From positions 38,471-102,470 of the forward strand of contig NZ_OPYN01000137.1 of assembly GCF_900277125.1 (NCBI RefSeq): a DNA stretch of 64,000 bases, read 5' to 3'. The notes beneath the pieces are model-generated. The model was not told the DNA's origin. It made no database searches and worked only from the letters and a program-made list of their open reading frames with translations. The translations under genes were made by a program, and so were the position numbers. Position 1 is the first letter of the stretch, and each line of letters opens with the position of its first letter. Below, in pieces: positions 44,766-53,430 of this stretch. This stretch comes from Pseudomonas inefficax. GTDB taxonomy: Bacteria > Pseudomonadota > Gammaproteobacteria > Pseudomonadales > Pseudomonadaceae.

Positions 44766-45653
44766 TTAAAGGTCCAGGGCACCACCGAGCAAGGCGCCGA
44801 GCATGGCTGCAGCATCAGCGCGTTGCTCGTCCAGCAGACACAGCGGGAGGCCCTGCCAGGCTAGCTGCGATGCGGTCAGCCCCTCGCCCATCAAGGCCAG
44901 CGGACACGTGATGCCCATCTGCAACGAACGCAGGCGCTTGGCCAAGGCGGGGCTCACCTGCGCCTGAACCTTGATCACCAGTGCCGCAGGCTGCATCGCC
45001 GCACACAGTATGGGCAGCTCTTCCAGCGGCTGCCCGCAACCAAGCACTTCGATGCGTTGCTGCTCGCCGCTCAACAGCAGCCCGGCGCACAACAGCTGCA
45101 GTTCGGCTTGCCCCTCGCTGCCCGCCAGCAGCACGCGCGGTGCATCGGCCTGGTTCATCTGCAGACGCAGCAGCAGGCGGGCGCGCAGGAACATGTCCAG
45201 AAACAGCCATTGGCTCCGCTGGCCTGGCGCAGTGCCTGCAGCCAGGTCATGCCAGACCGGCATCAACACTTCACGCAGCGCGGTGGCCTTGGGCAAGATC
45301 GTGAACAACTGCCCATGGATGCTTTCCAGCGCTTGCGTATCAAATGCCTTGGTTGCGCGCACCACGGCGGCGCGCCAATCGTCAAAGGCCGAGTGCTGCT
45401 GCCCGGATGCCTCTGGCTGGCCTGCGAGAATATCGCCTACCTTGCTGATGGGCACGCCGCTGGCGGTCCAGCGCAGGATGTCGCGTATGCGCTGGACATC
45501 CCGGGCCGTATACAGGCGATGGCCACCCTCGGTGCGCTGCGGGCTGATCAGCCCATGGCGCCGCTCCCACGCACGCAAGGTCACCGGATTGATGCCGGTC
45601 AGGCTGACCACATCGCGCATGGGGAGCAAATCGGCTGGGGTGGCGTCAGTCAT
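44766..45653 (-). CDS. MerR-family regulator, LitR/CarH-like
   Basis: 295 residues. The MerR helix-turn-helix is typical (NPVTLRAWERRHGLISPQRTEGGHRLY). The C-terminal part has the B12-binding-like fold of the CarH/LitR branch but lacks the His of the E/D-x-H-x-x-G motif, as expected for class II LitR proteins, which respond to light through a separate LOV protein. A LOV gene lies divergently next door. It is the likely binder of CTGTACR-N12-TGTAYAG sites in this region. Confidence 0.87.
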   Translation of the reverse strand: MTDATPADLLPMRDVVSLTGINPVTLRAWERRHGLISPQRTEGGHRLYTARDVQRIRDILRWTASGVPISKVGDILAGQPEASGQQHSAFDDWRAAVVRATKAFDTQALESIHGQLFTILPKATALREVLMPVWHDLAAGTAPGQRSQWLFLDMFLRARLLLRLQMNQADAPRVLLAGSEGQAELQLLCAGLLLSGEQQRIEVLGCGQPLEELPILCAAMQPAALVIKVQAQVSPALAKRLRSLQMGITCPLALMGEGLTASQLAWQGLPLCLLDEQRADAAAMLGALLGGALDL

Positions 45654-45804
45654 AGCAAGGGTTTATCCAGGTGGTTGCACATTCTAAACCCATAGGCACC
45701 TTCTGCGGCGAGCCTGCTTGGTTCATCATGCAACAAACGGCGCGAAGCCTTCTGCCGGAGGCCAAACTGCGCACATCGCATACGAAATGCCTGTAGGTGG
45801 CCCT

Positions 45805-46251
45805 ATGATCAACGCAAAACTCCTGCAACTGATGGTCGAGCATTCCAACGAGGGCATCGTCGTCGCCGAGCAGGAAGGCAATGACAGCATCCTTATCTAC
45901 GTCAACCCCGCCTTCGAGCGACTGACCGGCTATAGCGCCGAGGACATCCTCTATCAGGACTGCCGTTTTCTCCAGGGCGAGGATCATGACCAAGCGGCCC
46001 TCGCAACCATCCGCGAGGCGATCCGTGAAGGCCGCCCCTGCTGCCAGGTGCTGCGCAACTACCGCAAGGACGGCAGCCTGTTCTGGAACGAGTTATCCAT
46101 TACGCCGGTGCGCAACGAGGCCGACCAACTGACCTACTACATCGGCATCCAGCGCGACGTCACAGCGCAGATCTTTGCCGAAGAAAAGGTCCGCGAGCTG
46201 GAGGCCGAAGTGGCGGAATTGCGCCGGCAACTGGGCCAGGCCGGGCGCTGA
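45805..46251 (+). CDS. Short LOV photoreceptor (PpSB type)
   Basis: 148 residues from ATG 45805 with AGGTGG about 9 bp upstream. It is a single PAS/LOV domain with the flavin-adduct Cys53 in QDCRFLQGEDHDQ, the FMN-contact NYRKDGSLFWNELSITPV and YYIGIQRDVTAQ, and a C-terminal helix (KVRELEAEVAELRRQLG). The sequence is very close to the short LOV proteins of P. putida (PpSB1-type), with no output domain. It probably signals to the adjacent LitR-like regulator. Confidence 0.93.
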   Translation: MINAKLLQLMVEHSNEGIVVAEQEGNDSILIYVNPAFERLTGYSAEDILYQDCRFLQGEDHDQAALATIREAIREGRPCCQVLRNYRKDGSLFWNELSITPVRNEADQLTYYIGIQRDVTAQIFAEEKVRELEAEVAELRRQLGQAGR

Positions 46252-46257
46252 AAAAAC

Positions 46258-46283
46258 CTGTACAAGATTGTTGACTTGTATAG
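46258..46283 (+). promoter_or_regulatory. LitR-type operator 1
   Basis: CTGTACA-N12-TGTATAG. A -35-like TTGACT lies in the spacer at 46271-46276. It matches the two other sites in the window in arm sequence and spacing. Confidence 0.65.
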
Positions 46284-46308
46284 ATTTACGCTTAGGCTTC
46301 AGTTATAC

Positions 46309-46334
46309 CTGTACAGCAGATCTTTTTTGTACAG
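46309..46334 (+). promoter_or_regulatory. LitR-type operator 2
   Basis: CTGTACA-N12-TGTACAG, a perfect inverted repeat (8-bp arms counting the flanking C and G). It lies 19 bp upstream of the NTF2-like gene start. Confidence 0.68.
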
Positions 46335-46352
46335 GATTTTCTGGAGCTCAGC

Positions 46353-46775
46353 ATGTCCGCGTACTTACAACAATTCGCCGAATGCTTCGCCAGCCTCGAC
46401 GGGGGTAACCTCGACACACTTGAAAAGCTGTACAGCGAGGACATCACGTTCCGCGATCCGCTGCACCAGATACAGGGGCTGCCAGCCCTGCGGGCGTACT
46501 TCGCGCAGTTGTACGCCAACTCACACGACATCCGCTATGCCTTCTCCAGCATCGACGAAGTGATGCCTGGCCAGGGTTACCTGCGTTGGACCCTGCAGTT
46601 CCGGCACCCACGCCTGTCCCGCGGCCAGCAGCTCACCCTGCAAGGGTGCAGTTATTTGCAATGGCATGACCGGGTCCATTTTCACCAGGACTATTTCGAC
46701 GCTGCGGCCCTGCTTTACGAACATGTCCCGCTCATGGGCGGTGCCATCCGCTGGCTCAAAGGCAGGCTCGCATGA
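46353..46775 (+). CDS. NTF2/SnoaL-like protein
   Basis: 140 residues with an NTF2-like fold: YLQQFAECFASLDGGNLDTLEKLYSEDITFRDPLHQIQGLPAL. Family members include ketosteroid isomerases and SnoaL-type cyclases, but many are non-enzymatic. It is the first gene of the light-responsive operon, preceded by two operators, and its stop overlaps the SDR start (ATGA). Function unknown. Confidence 0.85.
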   Translation: MSAYLQQFAECFASLDGGNLDTLEKLYSEDITFRDPLHQIQGLPALRAYFAQLYANSHDIRYAFSSIDEVMPGQGYLRWTLQFRHPRLSRGQQLTLQGCSYLQWHDRVHFHQDYFDAAALLYEHVPLMGGAIRWLKGRLA

Positions 46776-47524
46776 GCCGCTGCTGGCTGACTGGCGCAAG
46801 CAGCGGTATCGGCGCCGCACTTGCGCAACACCTGCTGGAACAAGGCCATCAGATTGCTCTGGGCGCAAGGCATGCGGATCGTCTTGCGCCGCTGGCTGAG
46901 CGCTTTCCCGGGCAGGTAATGCTGGCCGTTGGCGATCTTGACGACCCTGTGCAGGTAGCCGCCATCGCAACCCGTATCGAGCAGGCCTGGGGAGCACTGG
47001 ACAGGGTGATTCTAAATGCGGGCACCTGCGAGTATCTGGAGCCTGGCCATTTCGACCCGGCCTTGGTCGAGCGCGTGATCCGTACCAACGTCCTGAGTGT
47101 CAGCCACTGCATGGCCGCCGCCCTGCCCTTGCTTCGCGCCGGCCATCGCCCGCATCTTGTGGTGATGGGCAGTTCGGTGACCTGGCTGGCCTTGCCCCGC
47201 GCCGGCGCCTATGGCGCATCCAAGGCAGCCCTGCGTTACCTGGTGGAGTCACAGCGCATCGACCTGGCCCGCGAGGGCATCGCTGTCACCCTCGTCAACC
47301 CAGGCTTTGTCGACACACCACTGACCCGCCGCAACGATTTCCCCATGCCACAGCTTTGGTCGGCGCAGCGCGCCGCCAGGCACATTGCCAAGCGCCTGCC
47401 CGAACGCCCGCTGGAAATCAGTTTCCCTTGGCTTTTCACCCTGGTACTGCGCCTGCTCGGCGCACTGCCGGCGCGACTTCGCCTGGCGCTGGGGCAACGT
47501 CTTGCCCGTCATGAACAGGAATGA
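46772..47524 (+). CDS. Short-chain dehydrogenase/reductase
   Basis: 250 residues. The nucleotide motif is LTGASSGIGAALAQHL, the catalytic Ser is in MGSSVTWLALP and the YxxxK is YGASKAAL. It is tightly coupled with its neighbours (ATGA upstream, 6 bp downstream). In this operon it could modify a fatty-acyl or carbonyl intermediate. Confidence 0.9.
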   Translation: MSRCWLTGASSGIGAALAQHLLEQGHQIALGARHADRLAPLAERFPGQVMLAVGDLDDPVQVAAIATRIEQAWGALDRVILNAGTCEYLEPGHFDPALVERVIRTNVLSVSHCMAAALPLLRAGHRPHLVVMGSSVTWLALPRAGAYGASKAALRYLVESQRIDLAREGIAVTLVNPGFVDTPLTRRNDFPMPQLWSAQRAARHIAKRLPERPLEISFPWLFTLVLRLLGALPARLRLALGQRLARHEQE

Positions 47525-47530
47525 TGATCC

Positions 47531-48778
47531 ATGCGCATAGCCATTATCGGCAGCGGCATCGCAGGTCTGTCCTGCGCTCACCTGCTGTCACGCAAGCACG
47601 AAATCACAGTGTTCGAGGCCGAGCAATGGATTGGCGGCCATACGCATACCGTCGATGTGGCCTGGCAGGGCGAACACCATGCGATAGACACCGGCTTCAT
47701 CGTTTTCAACGACTGGACCTACCCACACTTCATCCGCTTGCTCGACCAACTGCAGGTCGCCTCGCGGCCGACCGAGATGAGTTTCTCGGTGCATGACCCG
47801 GTCACTGGCCTGGAATACAACGGTCACGACCTGAACACGCTGTTCGCGCAACGTCGCAACCTGGTGTCCCCAGGCTTCTGGGGCATGCTTCGGGACATTC
47901 TGCGTTTCAATCGCCAGGCGCTCGCCGACCTGGATAACCAGCGTATCGATGCCAACGCTACCTTGGGTACCTACCTTCAGGCGCAGCGCTATGGGCAGCG
48001 CTTCATCGACCATTACATCGTGCCGATGGGGTCAGCGATCTGGTCGATGTCGCGCGCCGACATGCTCGGTTTCCCCCTCGCGTTCTTTGTGCGGTTTTGT
48101 CGTAACCACGGTTTGTTGTCGGTCAACCAGCGCCCACAGTGGCGCGTGCTTGAAGGCGGTTCGCGCAGCTATGTCGGGCCGCTGTGCCGACCATTCGTTG
48201 AACGCATCCGCCTCAACTGCAAGGTTTACCAGGTCAGCCGTGACGAAGGTGGCGTCACCCTGGTGAGTGCTGCCGGCACCGAACGCTTCGACAATGTAGT
48301 GTTCGCCTGCCACAGCGACCAGGCCCTGGCACTGCTGGAAAGCCCGAGCATGCAGGAGCGGGCCGTGCTTGGCGCCATCGGCTATGCCAGCAACGACGTG
48401 GTGCTGCATACCGATACCCGTCTGCTACCCCGCCGCAGGAACGCCTGGGCCAGCTGGAACTACCGCCTCGGCGGCCCGGAGCAGGCCCCTGCCGCGCTGA
48501 CCTACAACATGAACATCCTGCAAGGTATCCAGTCATCGACAACCTTCTGCGTGAGCCTCAACCAGACCGCGCTGGTGGATCCGGCGCAGGTCATCGCCCG
48601 CTTCCGCTACGACCACCCGCAGTACAGCCTTGCCGCGTCCGCTGCGCAGGCGCGCCAGGCGCAACTGCAAGGCCGTCAACACAGTTACTTCTGTGGCGCC
48701 TATTGGGGCAATGGCTTCCACGAGGACGGGGTGGTCAGTGCGCTGAAGGTGGCCGCGCATTTCGGAGAACGACTGTGA
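47531..48778 (+). CDS. FAD-dependent oxidoreductase (amine-oxidase/desaturase-like)
   Basis: 415 residues beginning with the Rossmann motif IAIIGSGIAGLSCAHLL, then GGHTHTVDVAWQGEHHAIDTGFIVFNDWTYP, a pattern of the NAD/FAD-dependent oxidoreductases found beside cyclopropane-fatty-acid synthases. Its stop overlaps the DUF1365 start (GTGA). It may modify membrane fatty acids together with the Cfa-like enzyme. Confidence 0.9.
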   Translation: MRIAIIGSGIAGLSCAHLLSRKHEITVFEAEQWIGGHTHTVDVAWQGEHHAIDTGFIVFNDWTYPHFIRLLDQLQVASRPTEMSFSVHDPVTGLEYNGHDLNTLFAQRRNLVSPGFWGMLRDILRFNRQALADLDNQRIDANATLGTYLQAQRYGQRFIDHYIVPMGSAIWSMSRADMLGFPLAFFVRFCRNHGLLSVNQRPQWRVLEGGSRSYVGPLCRPFVERIRLNCKVYQVSRDEGGVTLVSAAGTERFDNVVFACHSDQALALLESPSMQERAVLGAIGYASNDVVLHTDTRLLPRRRNAWASWNYRLGGPEQAPAALTYNMNILQGIQSSTTFCVSLNQTALVDPAQVIARFRYDHPQYSLAASAAQARQAQLQGRQHSYFCGAYWGNGFHEDGVVSALKVAAHFGERL

Positions 48779-49584
48779 ACAGCAGCCTTTGCCTGGGCTG
48801 GGTCAGCCACCGGCGCGTGGCGCCGCGGCCCCACGCGTTCCGCTACCGCATCGGTATGTTCTACCTGGACCTGGACGAGCAAGCGTGGCTGATGGGCCTG
48901 TCACGCTGGCTGGGGCGCTGGCGCCTGGCGCCGCTGAGCTGGCGCCAGACCGACTACCTGCCAGCGCAGACCCGCCGGGGCGAGACGCTGGCCCAGGCTG
49001 CACGCTTGCTGGTGCGCAAGGCCACGGGACAGTTGCCTGAAGGCCCGGTGCACCTGCTCACGCAACTGCGCTGCTGGGGGCTGTCGTTCAACCCGGTAAG
49101 CTTCTATTTCTGCCATGACCGCGACGGCCACCTGACGGCGATCCTCCTGGAGGTGCGAAACACCCCGTGGCGTGAGCGCTACCACTATGTGCTGCCGGTA
49201 CAAGGGAACCTGGCCAGGCCCTTCACCGTCACCAAGGCCTTCCATGTATCGCCGTTCATGCCACTGGACATGGACTACCGCCTGAGCTTCTGCCTGGACG
49301 CGGACCATGTACGCATCCACATGGAGAACTGGCAAGGCGGTCGCAAGCTGTTCGAGGCCAACCTGGCCTTGCACCGCCAGCCGCTGAACAGGGCGGCCCT
49401 GAACCGATACATCCTGGCCTTCCCCTGGATGAGCCTGCGCACCCTCTCGGCCATTTACTGGCAAGCGCTACGCCTGTTGTGCAAACGCACCCCCATTCAT
49501 GACCACACCGCCAGCCAGGGGAACCTGGCGCTCGGCCAAACCTGCGAGGACCTTGATGATGCCGAATCCCACCTTGAGCGTTAG
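48775..49584 (+). CDS. DUF1365-family protein
   Basis: 269 residues from GTG 48775, which overlaps the previous stop. The family pattern is VSHRRVAPRPHAFRYRIGMFYLDLDE, LTQLRCWGLSFNPVSFYFCHDRDGHL and KAFHVSPFMPLDMDYR. DUF1365 genes recur between such FAD oxidoreductases and Cfa-like enzymes. No biochemical activity is established to my knowledge. It overlaps the next gene by about 26 bp. Confidence 0.9.
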   Translation: MNSSLCLGWVSHRRVAPRPHAFRYRIGMFYLDLDEQAWLMGLSRWLGRWRLAPLSWRQTDYLPAQTRRGETLAQAARLLVRKATGQLPEGPVHLLTQLRCWGLSFNPVSFYFCHDRDGHLTAILLEVRNTPWRERYHYVLPVQGNLARPFTVTKAFHVSPFMPLDMDYRLSFCLDADHVRIHMENWQGGRKLFEANLALHRQPLNRAALNRYILAFPWMSLRTLSAIYWQALRLLCKRTPIHDHTASQGNLALGQTCEDLDDAESHLER

Positions 49585-50821
49585 CAAGTTCGCAGGCCTT
49601 GCGCCATTGCTTGGCGGGCTGGCGCGAAGCGCCGTGCTTGCCCAGCTGGGCAAGCTGCGCCACGGCCACCTGCGCCTGCTCAGCCACGGGCAGCAATGGA
49701 GTTTCGGCGATGCCGACAGCCCCTTGCAGGCCGAGATGGAGATCCTCGATGACGCCGCCTGGGGCCTGATCGCCGGTAACGGCTCGATCGGTGCTGGCGA
49801 GGCTTACATCCACGGTTATTGGCGAAGCCCCGAGCTGGCGCTGGTGACTCGCCTGTTCGCTGCCAACCTTGAAGCACTCGATGCGCTTGAAGGTGGCCTG
49901 GCCCGCTTCGGCCGGCCTGCCCTGCGCCTGCTGCACCGGCTCAACCGGAACAGCCGGCGCGGCGCCCGGCGCAATATCCTGGCGCATTACGACTTGGGCA
50001 ATGCCCTGTTCGAACGGCTGCTGGACCCGACCATGATGTATTCGGCAGCGCAATTCGAGCACCCCGGGCAGAGCCTGGAGCAGGCCCAGTTGCACAAGCT
50101 GGAGCGCATCTGCCAGAAACTCGAACTGCGCCCTGACGATCACTTGCTGGAGGTTGGCTGCGGATGGGGCAGCCTGGCAATCCACGCCGCTACCCAGTAT
50201 GGCTGCAGGGTCACCACTACGACGCTCTCGGCGGCGCAGTACTGCCATACCCTGGAACGCGTTCAGGCCCTGGGGCTGGAGCACCGTGTGAAAGTGCTTC
50301 GCGAAGACTACCGCGACCTTCGCGGCAGCTTCGACAAACTGGTTTCGATCGAGATGATCGAAGCTGTGGGCCATCGTTACCTGCCGGTGTACTTCCGCCG
50401 TTGTGCCTCGCTACTCAAGCCCGAAGGCCTGATGCTGTTGCAAGCGATCACCATCCGCGATCAGCGCTATGCCCAGGCACGGCGGTCGGTCGACTTCATT
50501 CAGCGCTACATTTTTCCGGGTGGCGCCCTGCCTTCGCTGAGCGTATTGCTCGACACTGCCAGCCGGCACACCTCCCTCAATCTCATGCACATGGAAGATT
50601 TTGGCCTGGACTATGCCCACACGCTGCGGCACTGGCGGAAAAACCTGCGCCAGGCACGCTCAGAGCTCGCCGACCTTGGCTATGACGACAGGTTCCAGCG
50701 CCTGTGGGAATTCTACCTGTGTTACTGCCAAGGTGGTTTCGAGGAGCGCACCATCGGCGTTGCGCACCTGCTCTGGGCAGCGCCCCAGGCACGGCGCTCG
50801 CCCTTGGCTGACAGTGCCTGA
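49559..50821 (+). CDS. Cyclopropane-fatty-acid-synthase-like methyltransferase
   Basis: About 420 residues from ATG 49559 (AGGA 8 bp upstream; ATG 49556 is also possible). The SAM-binding motif is LLEVGCGWGSLAIHAA, preceded by NILAHYDLGNALFERLLDPTMMYSAAQF and followed by VSIEMIEAVGHRYLPVYF and FIQRYIFPGGALPSL, as in Cfa enzymes that methylate unsaturated fatty acids in the membrane. In this setting it probably makes a stress-protective lipid. Confidence 0.9.
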   Translation: MPNPTLSVSKFAGLAPLLGGLARSAVLAQLGKLRHGHLRLLSHGQQWSFGDADSPLQAEMEILDDAAWGLIAGNGSIGAGEAYIHGYWRSPELALVTRLFAANLEALDALEGGLARFGRPALRLLHRLNRNSRRGARRNILAHYDLGNALFERLLDPTMMYSAAQFEHPGQSLEQAQLHKLERICQKLELRPDDHLLEVGCGWGSLAIHAATQYGCRVTTTTLSAAQYCHTLERVQALGLEHRVKVLREDYRDLRGSFDKLVSIEMIEAVGHRYLPVYFRRCASLLKPEGLMLLQAITIRDQRYAQARRSVDFIQRYIFPGGALPSLSVLLDTASRHTSLNLMHMEDFGLDYAHTLRHWRKNLRQARSELADLGYDDRFQRLWEFYLCYCQGGFEERTIGVAHLLWAAPQARRSPLADSA

Positions 50822-51309
50822 TGCCGGGCCGCTGGCTGGTCGCCAATGCCCTCTGGTTACAGGCCGGCTGGTGGGCCTGCGTGCTGGGCGCCGAACGCCC
50901 CTGGCTGTTGCTGCTGGTGATTCCGGGCCTGGCCATGCACCTGCACCTGTGCCCGGACGCCAACACCGAGGCCAAGGCGCTGCTGCGGGTAACGTCGGCT
51001 GGATGCCTGCTCGATAGCGTGCTGGGCGCGCTGGGCGTGTTCGGCTTCGGCACCTGGCCACTGCCGCCTTGGCTCGCACTGCTGTGGCTGGTGCTGGCCA
51101 GCGGCATGCGCCACAGCCTGGCATGGGCCGGCAGGTATTGGCGCCGTGGTGCACTGCTGGGCGCCATGGGCGGACCATTGGCTTATATAGGCGGCGCAAG
51201 GCTGACGGATGTCGCCTTGCCTTTAGGCCTGATGGAAACCGGCCTGCTACTGGTACCGATTTGGGCCTGCGCCCTGCCGCTGCTTGTGCGCCTGGCGGCA
51301 AAAGGCTGA
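50821..51309 (+). CDS. DUF2878-like integral membrane protein
   Basis: 162 residues, mainly hydrophobic, with about four or five membrane segments (LWLQAGWWACVLGAERPWLLLLVIPGLA, LALLWLVLASGMRHSLAWAGRYW). Its ATG overlaps the stop of the Cfa-like gene (TGATG), so it ends the operon. This family is often in Cfa-type stress operons; its role is unknown. Confidence 0.83.
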   Translation: MPGRWLVANALWLQAGWWACVLGAERPWLLLLVIPGLAMHLHLCPDANTEAKALLRVTSAGCLLDSVLGALGVFGFGTWPLPPWLALLWLVLASGMRHSLAWAGRYWRRGALLGAMGGPLAYIGGARLTDVALPLGLMETGLLLVPIWACALPLLVRLAAKG

Positions 51310-51745
51310 TGCCTGCCAGATAGCGACCGGGGGCGGCTGCGCAGCCCATCGACGCGGTTCGTCGCCACGACAAGCCAGGCTCCCACCTCGACCGCGCCGG
51401 CCTCAAGCCATGTGCAAATATCTGTAGGAGCGGCCTTGTGTCGCGATGGGCCGCGAAGCGGCCCCAGGTTTTCAGCTTTGCAGCAAAGATTGCCGGGGCC
51501 GCTGCGCGGCCCATCGCGACACAAGGCCGCTCCTACAAGGGCCAGTACTGGCTGAAGAGATATCCAAGACAGCTGCTCTCCCACCTCCACCGCGCCGGCC
51601 GCAAGCCATGCCAGCGATGAGGCCCTGGCTGGCAGCACACGGCTGCCACAGGGACAGCGTAAGACGTGAGGGCGATGCGGTCGAGGTGGGAGCCTGGCTT
51701 GCCGGCGATGGCCGTGAAGCGGCCCCAGCACTGGCAAACGGTTTT
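51310..51745. repeat. Nested palindromic repeats between convergent genes
   Basis: No gene. An inner inverted pair lies at 51423-51537 (TGTAGGAGCGGCCTTGTG with its complement). An outer pair at 51371-51395 and 51677-51701 is a perfect 25-bp inverted match (core GAGGTGGGAGCCTGGCTTG). A direct repeat of about 31 bp with two mismatches lies at 51382-51412 and 51580-51610. This is probably a composite of REP-like elements. Confidence 0.8.
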
Positions 51746-53272
51746 TTATACCTCCTGCGCCGTATCGAGCAGTGCCAGAAGTGACTGGCCACGCTGCCAT
51801 ACCGCATCGCGACGGCTGGCCGACATGCTGTCGAGACTACGATAGACCAGCGCCAGACGCGGGTTGGCCGAAAGCAGGGAGCGATGGCGAATGAGAAAAT
51901 GCCAGTACAAGGCATTGAAAGGGCAGGCATTCTCCTCGACCAGCTGATCGACCCTGTAACTGCAAGCCTTGCAATGATCGGACATGCGCTGGATGTAACG
52001 ACCACTGACGCAATAGGGTTTGGAGCCCAGATAGCCGCCATCGGCGTGCATCACCATGCCAAGCGTGTTGGGCAACTCGACCCAGTCGAAGGCATCCATG
52101 TACACCGCCAGGTACCACTCGCAAATCGCCGCAGGCACGATGCCGGCGAGCAAGGCGAAGTTGCCGGTAACCATCAGGCGCTGGATATGGTGCGCATAGC
52201 CCAGTCGTAGGGTCTGTCCGATGGCTTGCTCCATGCAGCGCATGCGGGTGCGTCCGGTCCAGTAGAACTCCGGCAACGCCCGCTCGTTGCCCAGATGATT
52301 GAGCCCGGCGTACGCCGGCATGCGCAGCCAGTAGATGCCTCGCACATACTCGCGCCAGCCGATCAACTGGCGGATGAAGCCCTCCGCAGCATTGAGCGGC
52401 ACCCGCCCCTCGCGCCAGGCCTGGTCGACCTCATTGCACAGACAACGTACGTCCAGAAGGCCGATATTGAGTGCCGCGCTGATACGCGCATGGAACAGAT
52501 ACGGCTCGCCCTCCGCCATCGCGTCCTGGTAGTCACCGAAAGCCGCCAGGCCGAAATCCAGAAAATGCTGCCAGAGTTGTTGCGCCTCGGCATGCGTCAC
52601 GGGGTAGTCGAAGCCGTCGATGGCCCCGTAGTGGTCGCGAAAGCGCTGGCGCACCAGGGCTACCACCGCTGCGGTGATCCCGTCCTGCGCGAAATGCGCA
52701 GCAAACGGCCCACGCAGCTTGCGGGGTAACGCCTTGCGATTGTCGCCATCAAAATTCCAGGCGCCACCCGCCGGGCTGCCGTCAGGTTCCATAAGCAGGC
52801 CGGTTCGCTTGCGCATGCCACGGTAGAAGTGCTCCATACGCAGCTGGCGACGCTCCCGGGCCCAGCGCGCGAAGGCTTCGCGAGAACACAGAAAACGTGT
52901 GTCGCGATGCCATACAAGCGGTAATGCAGCATCGCGCAACGCCTGCTCCAGGCGCCACTCACCGCACTCGGTGAGGTGGATGTGCGTGGCCCCCAAGGCG
53001 TGATACCAGCGCTGCAATTCGCCAACGATGCTACCGCTGTTGCCGTCAGCGTCGAGCTCCACATAATGCACCCGCCAACCGCGCTCACGCAGTGCCTGAG
53101 CGAAGTGACGCATGGCGCTGAATATCAGTACGATCTTCAGCGGATGATGCGGCACATACCGGGCTTCCTCCTGCACTTCCGCCATCAGCACCGCATCGCG
53201 GGCAGGGTCGAGAGCGGCCAGGTTTGCCAGGTCGAACGACAGCTGGTCACCCAGCACCAGGCCCAGGCGCAT
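51746..53272 (-). CDS. Photolyase-related protein of the Fe-S (DPRP/FeS-BCP) type
   Basis: 508 residues from ATG 53272. It is a deoxyribodipyrimidine-photolyase-related protein: LVLGDQLSFDLANLAALDPARDAVLM, LPLVWHRDTRFLCSREAFARWA, YAHHIQRLMVTGNFALLAGI and LPNTLGMVMHADGGYLGSKPYCVSG (in pieces). The four Cys expected for the iron-sulfur cluster are visible (Cys in RCLCNEV or nearby, YCVSGRY, DHCKACSY, NACPFN). It probably repairs (6-4) photoproducts or senses blue light. It follows the 49-residue gene by 8 bp. Confidence 0.9.
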   Translation of the reverse strand: MRLGLVLGDQLSFDLANLAALDPARDAVLMAEVQEEARYVPHHPLKIVLIFSAMRHFAQALRERGWRVHYVELDADGNSGSIVGELQRWYHALGATHIHLTECGEWRLEQALRDAALPLVWHRDTRFLCSREAFARWARERRQLRMEHFYRGMRKRTGLLMEPDGSPAGGAWNFDGDNRKALPRKLRGPFAAHFAQDGITAAVVALVRQRFRDHYGAIDGFDYPVTHAEAQQLWQHFLDFGLAAFGDYQDAMAEGEPYLFHARISAALNIGLLDVRCLCNEVDQAWREGRVPLNAAEGFIRQLIGWREYVRGIYWLRMPAYAGLNHLGNERALPEFYWTGRTRMRCMEQAIGQTLRLGYAHHIQRLMVTGNFALLAGIVPAAICEWYLAVYMDAFDWVELPNTLGMVMHADGGYLGSKPYCVSGRYIQRMSDHCKACSYRVDQLVEENACPFNALYWHFLIRHRSLLSANPRLALVYRSLDSMSASRRDAVWQRGQSLLALLDTAQEV

Positions 53273-53280
53273 CGCTCGTG

Positions 53281-53430
53281 CTACCACTGGCGAGTCAGCG
53301 TCACACGCAGCGGCGCACCAGGGCCGTCACGGTGACCGCATATTTCATCCTGCACCACCTGCGGTACCGGCCGTTCAAGTTCCTTTGCTTCGCCGGTCGA
53401 GACCAGTTGGACAGGCGCGATCAGATTCAT
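53281..53430 (-). CDS. 49-residue small protein in the photolyase operon
   Basis: A 49-residue frame from ATG 53430 to TAG 53281, starting MNLIAPVQLVSTGEAK and ending PLRVTLTRQW. Its ATG lies within the stop codon of the upstream gene (ATGA), and the photolyase ATG follows 8 bp after its stop, so both junctions are the tightly coupled type. It has one Cys in QDEICGHRDG. I know no family. Confidence 0.6.
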   Translation of the reverse strand: MNLIAPVQLVSTGEAKELERPVPQVVQDEICGHRDGPGAPLRVTLTRQW

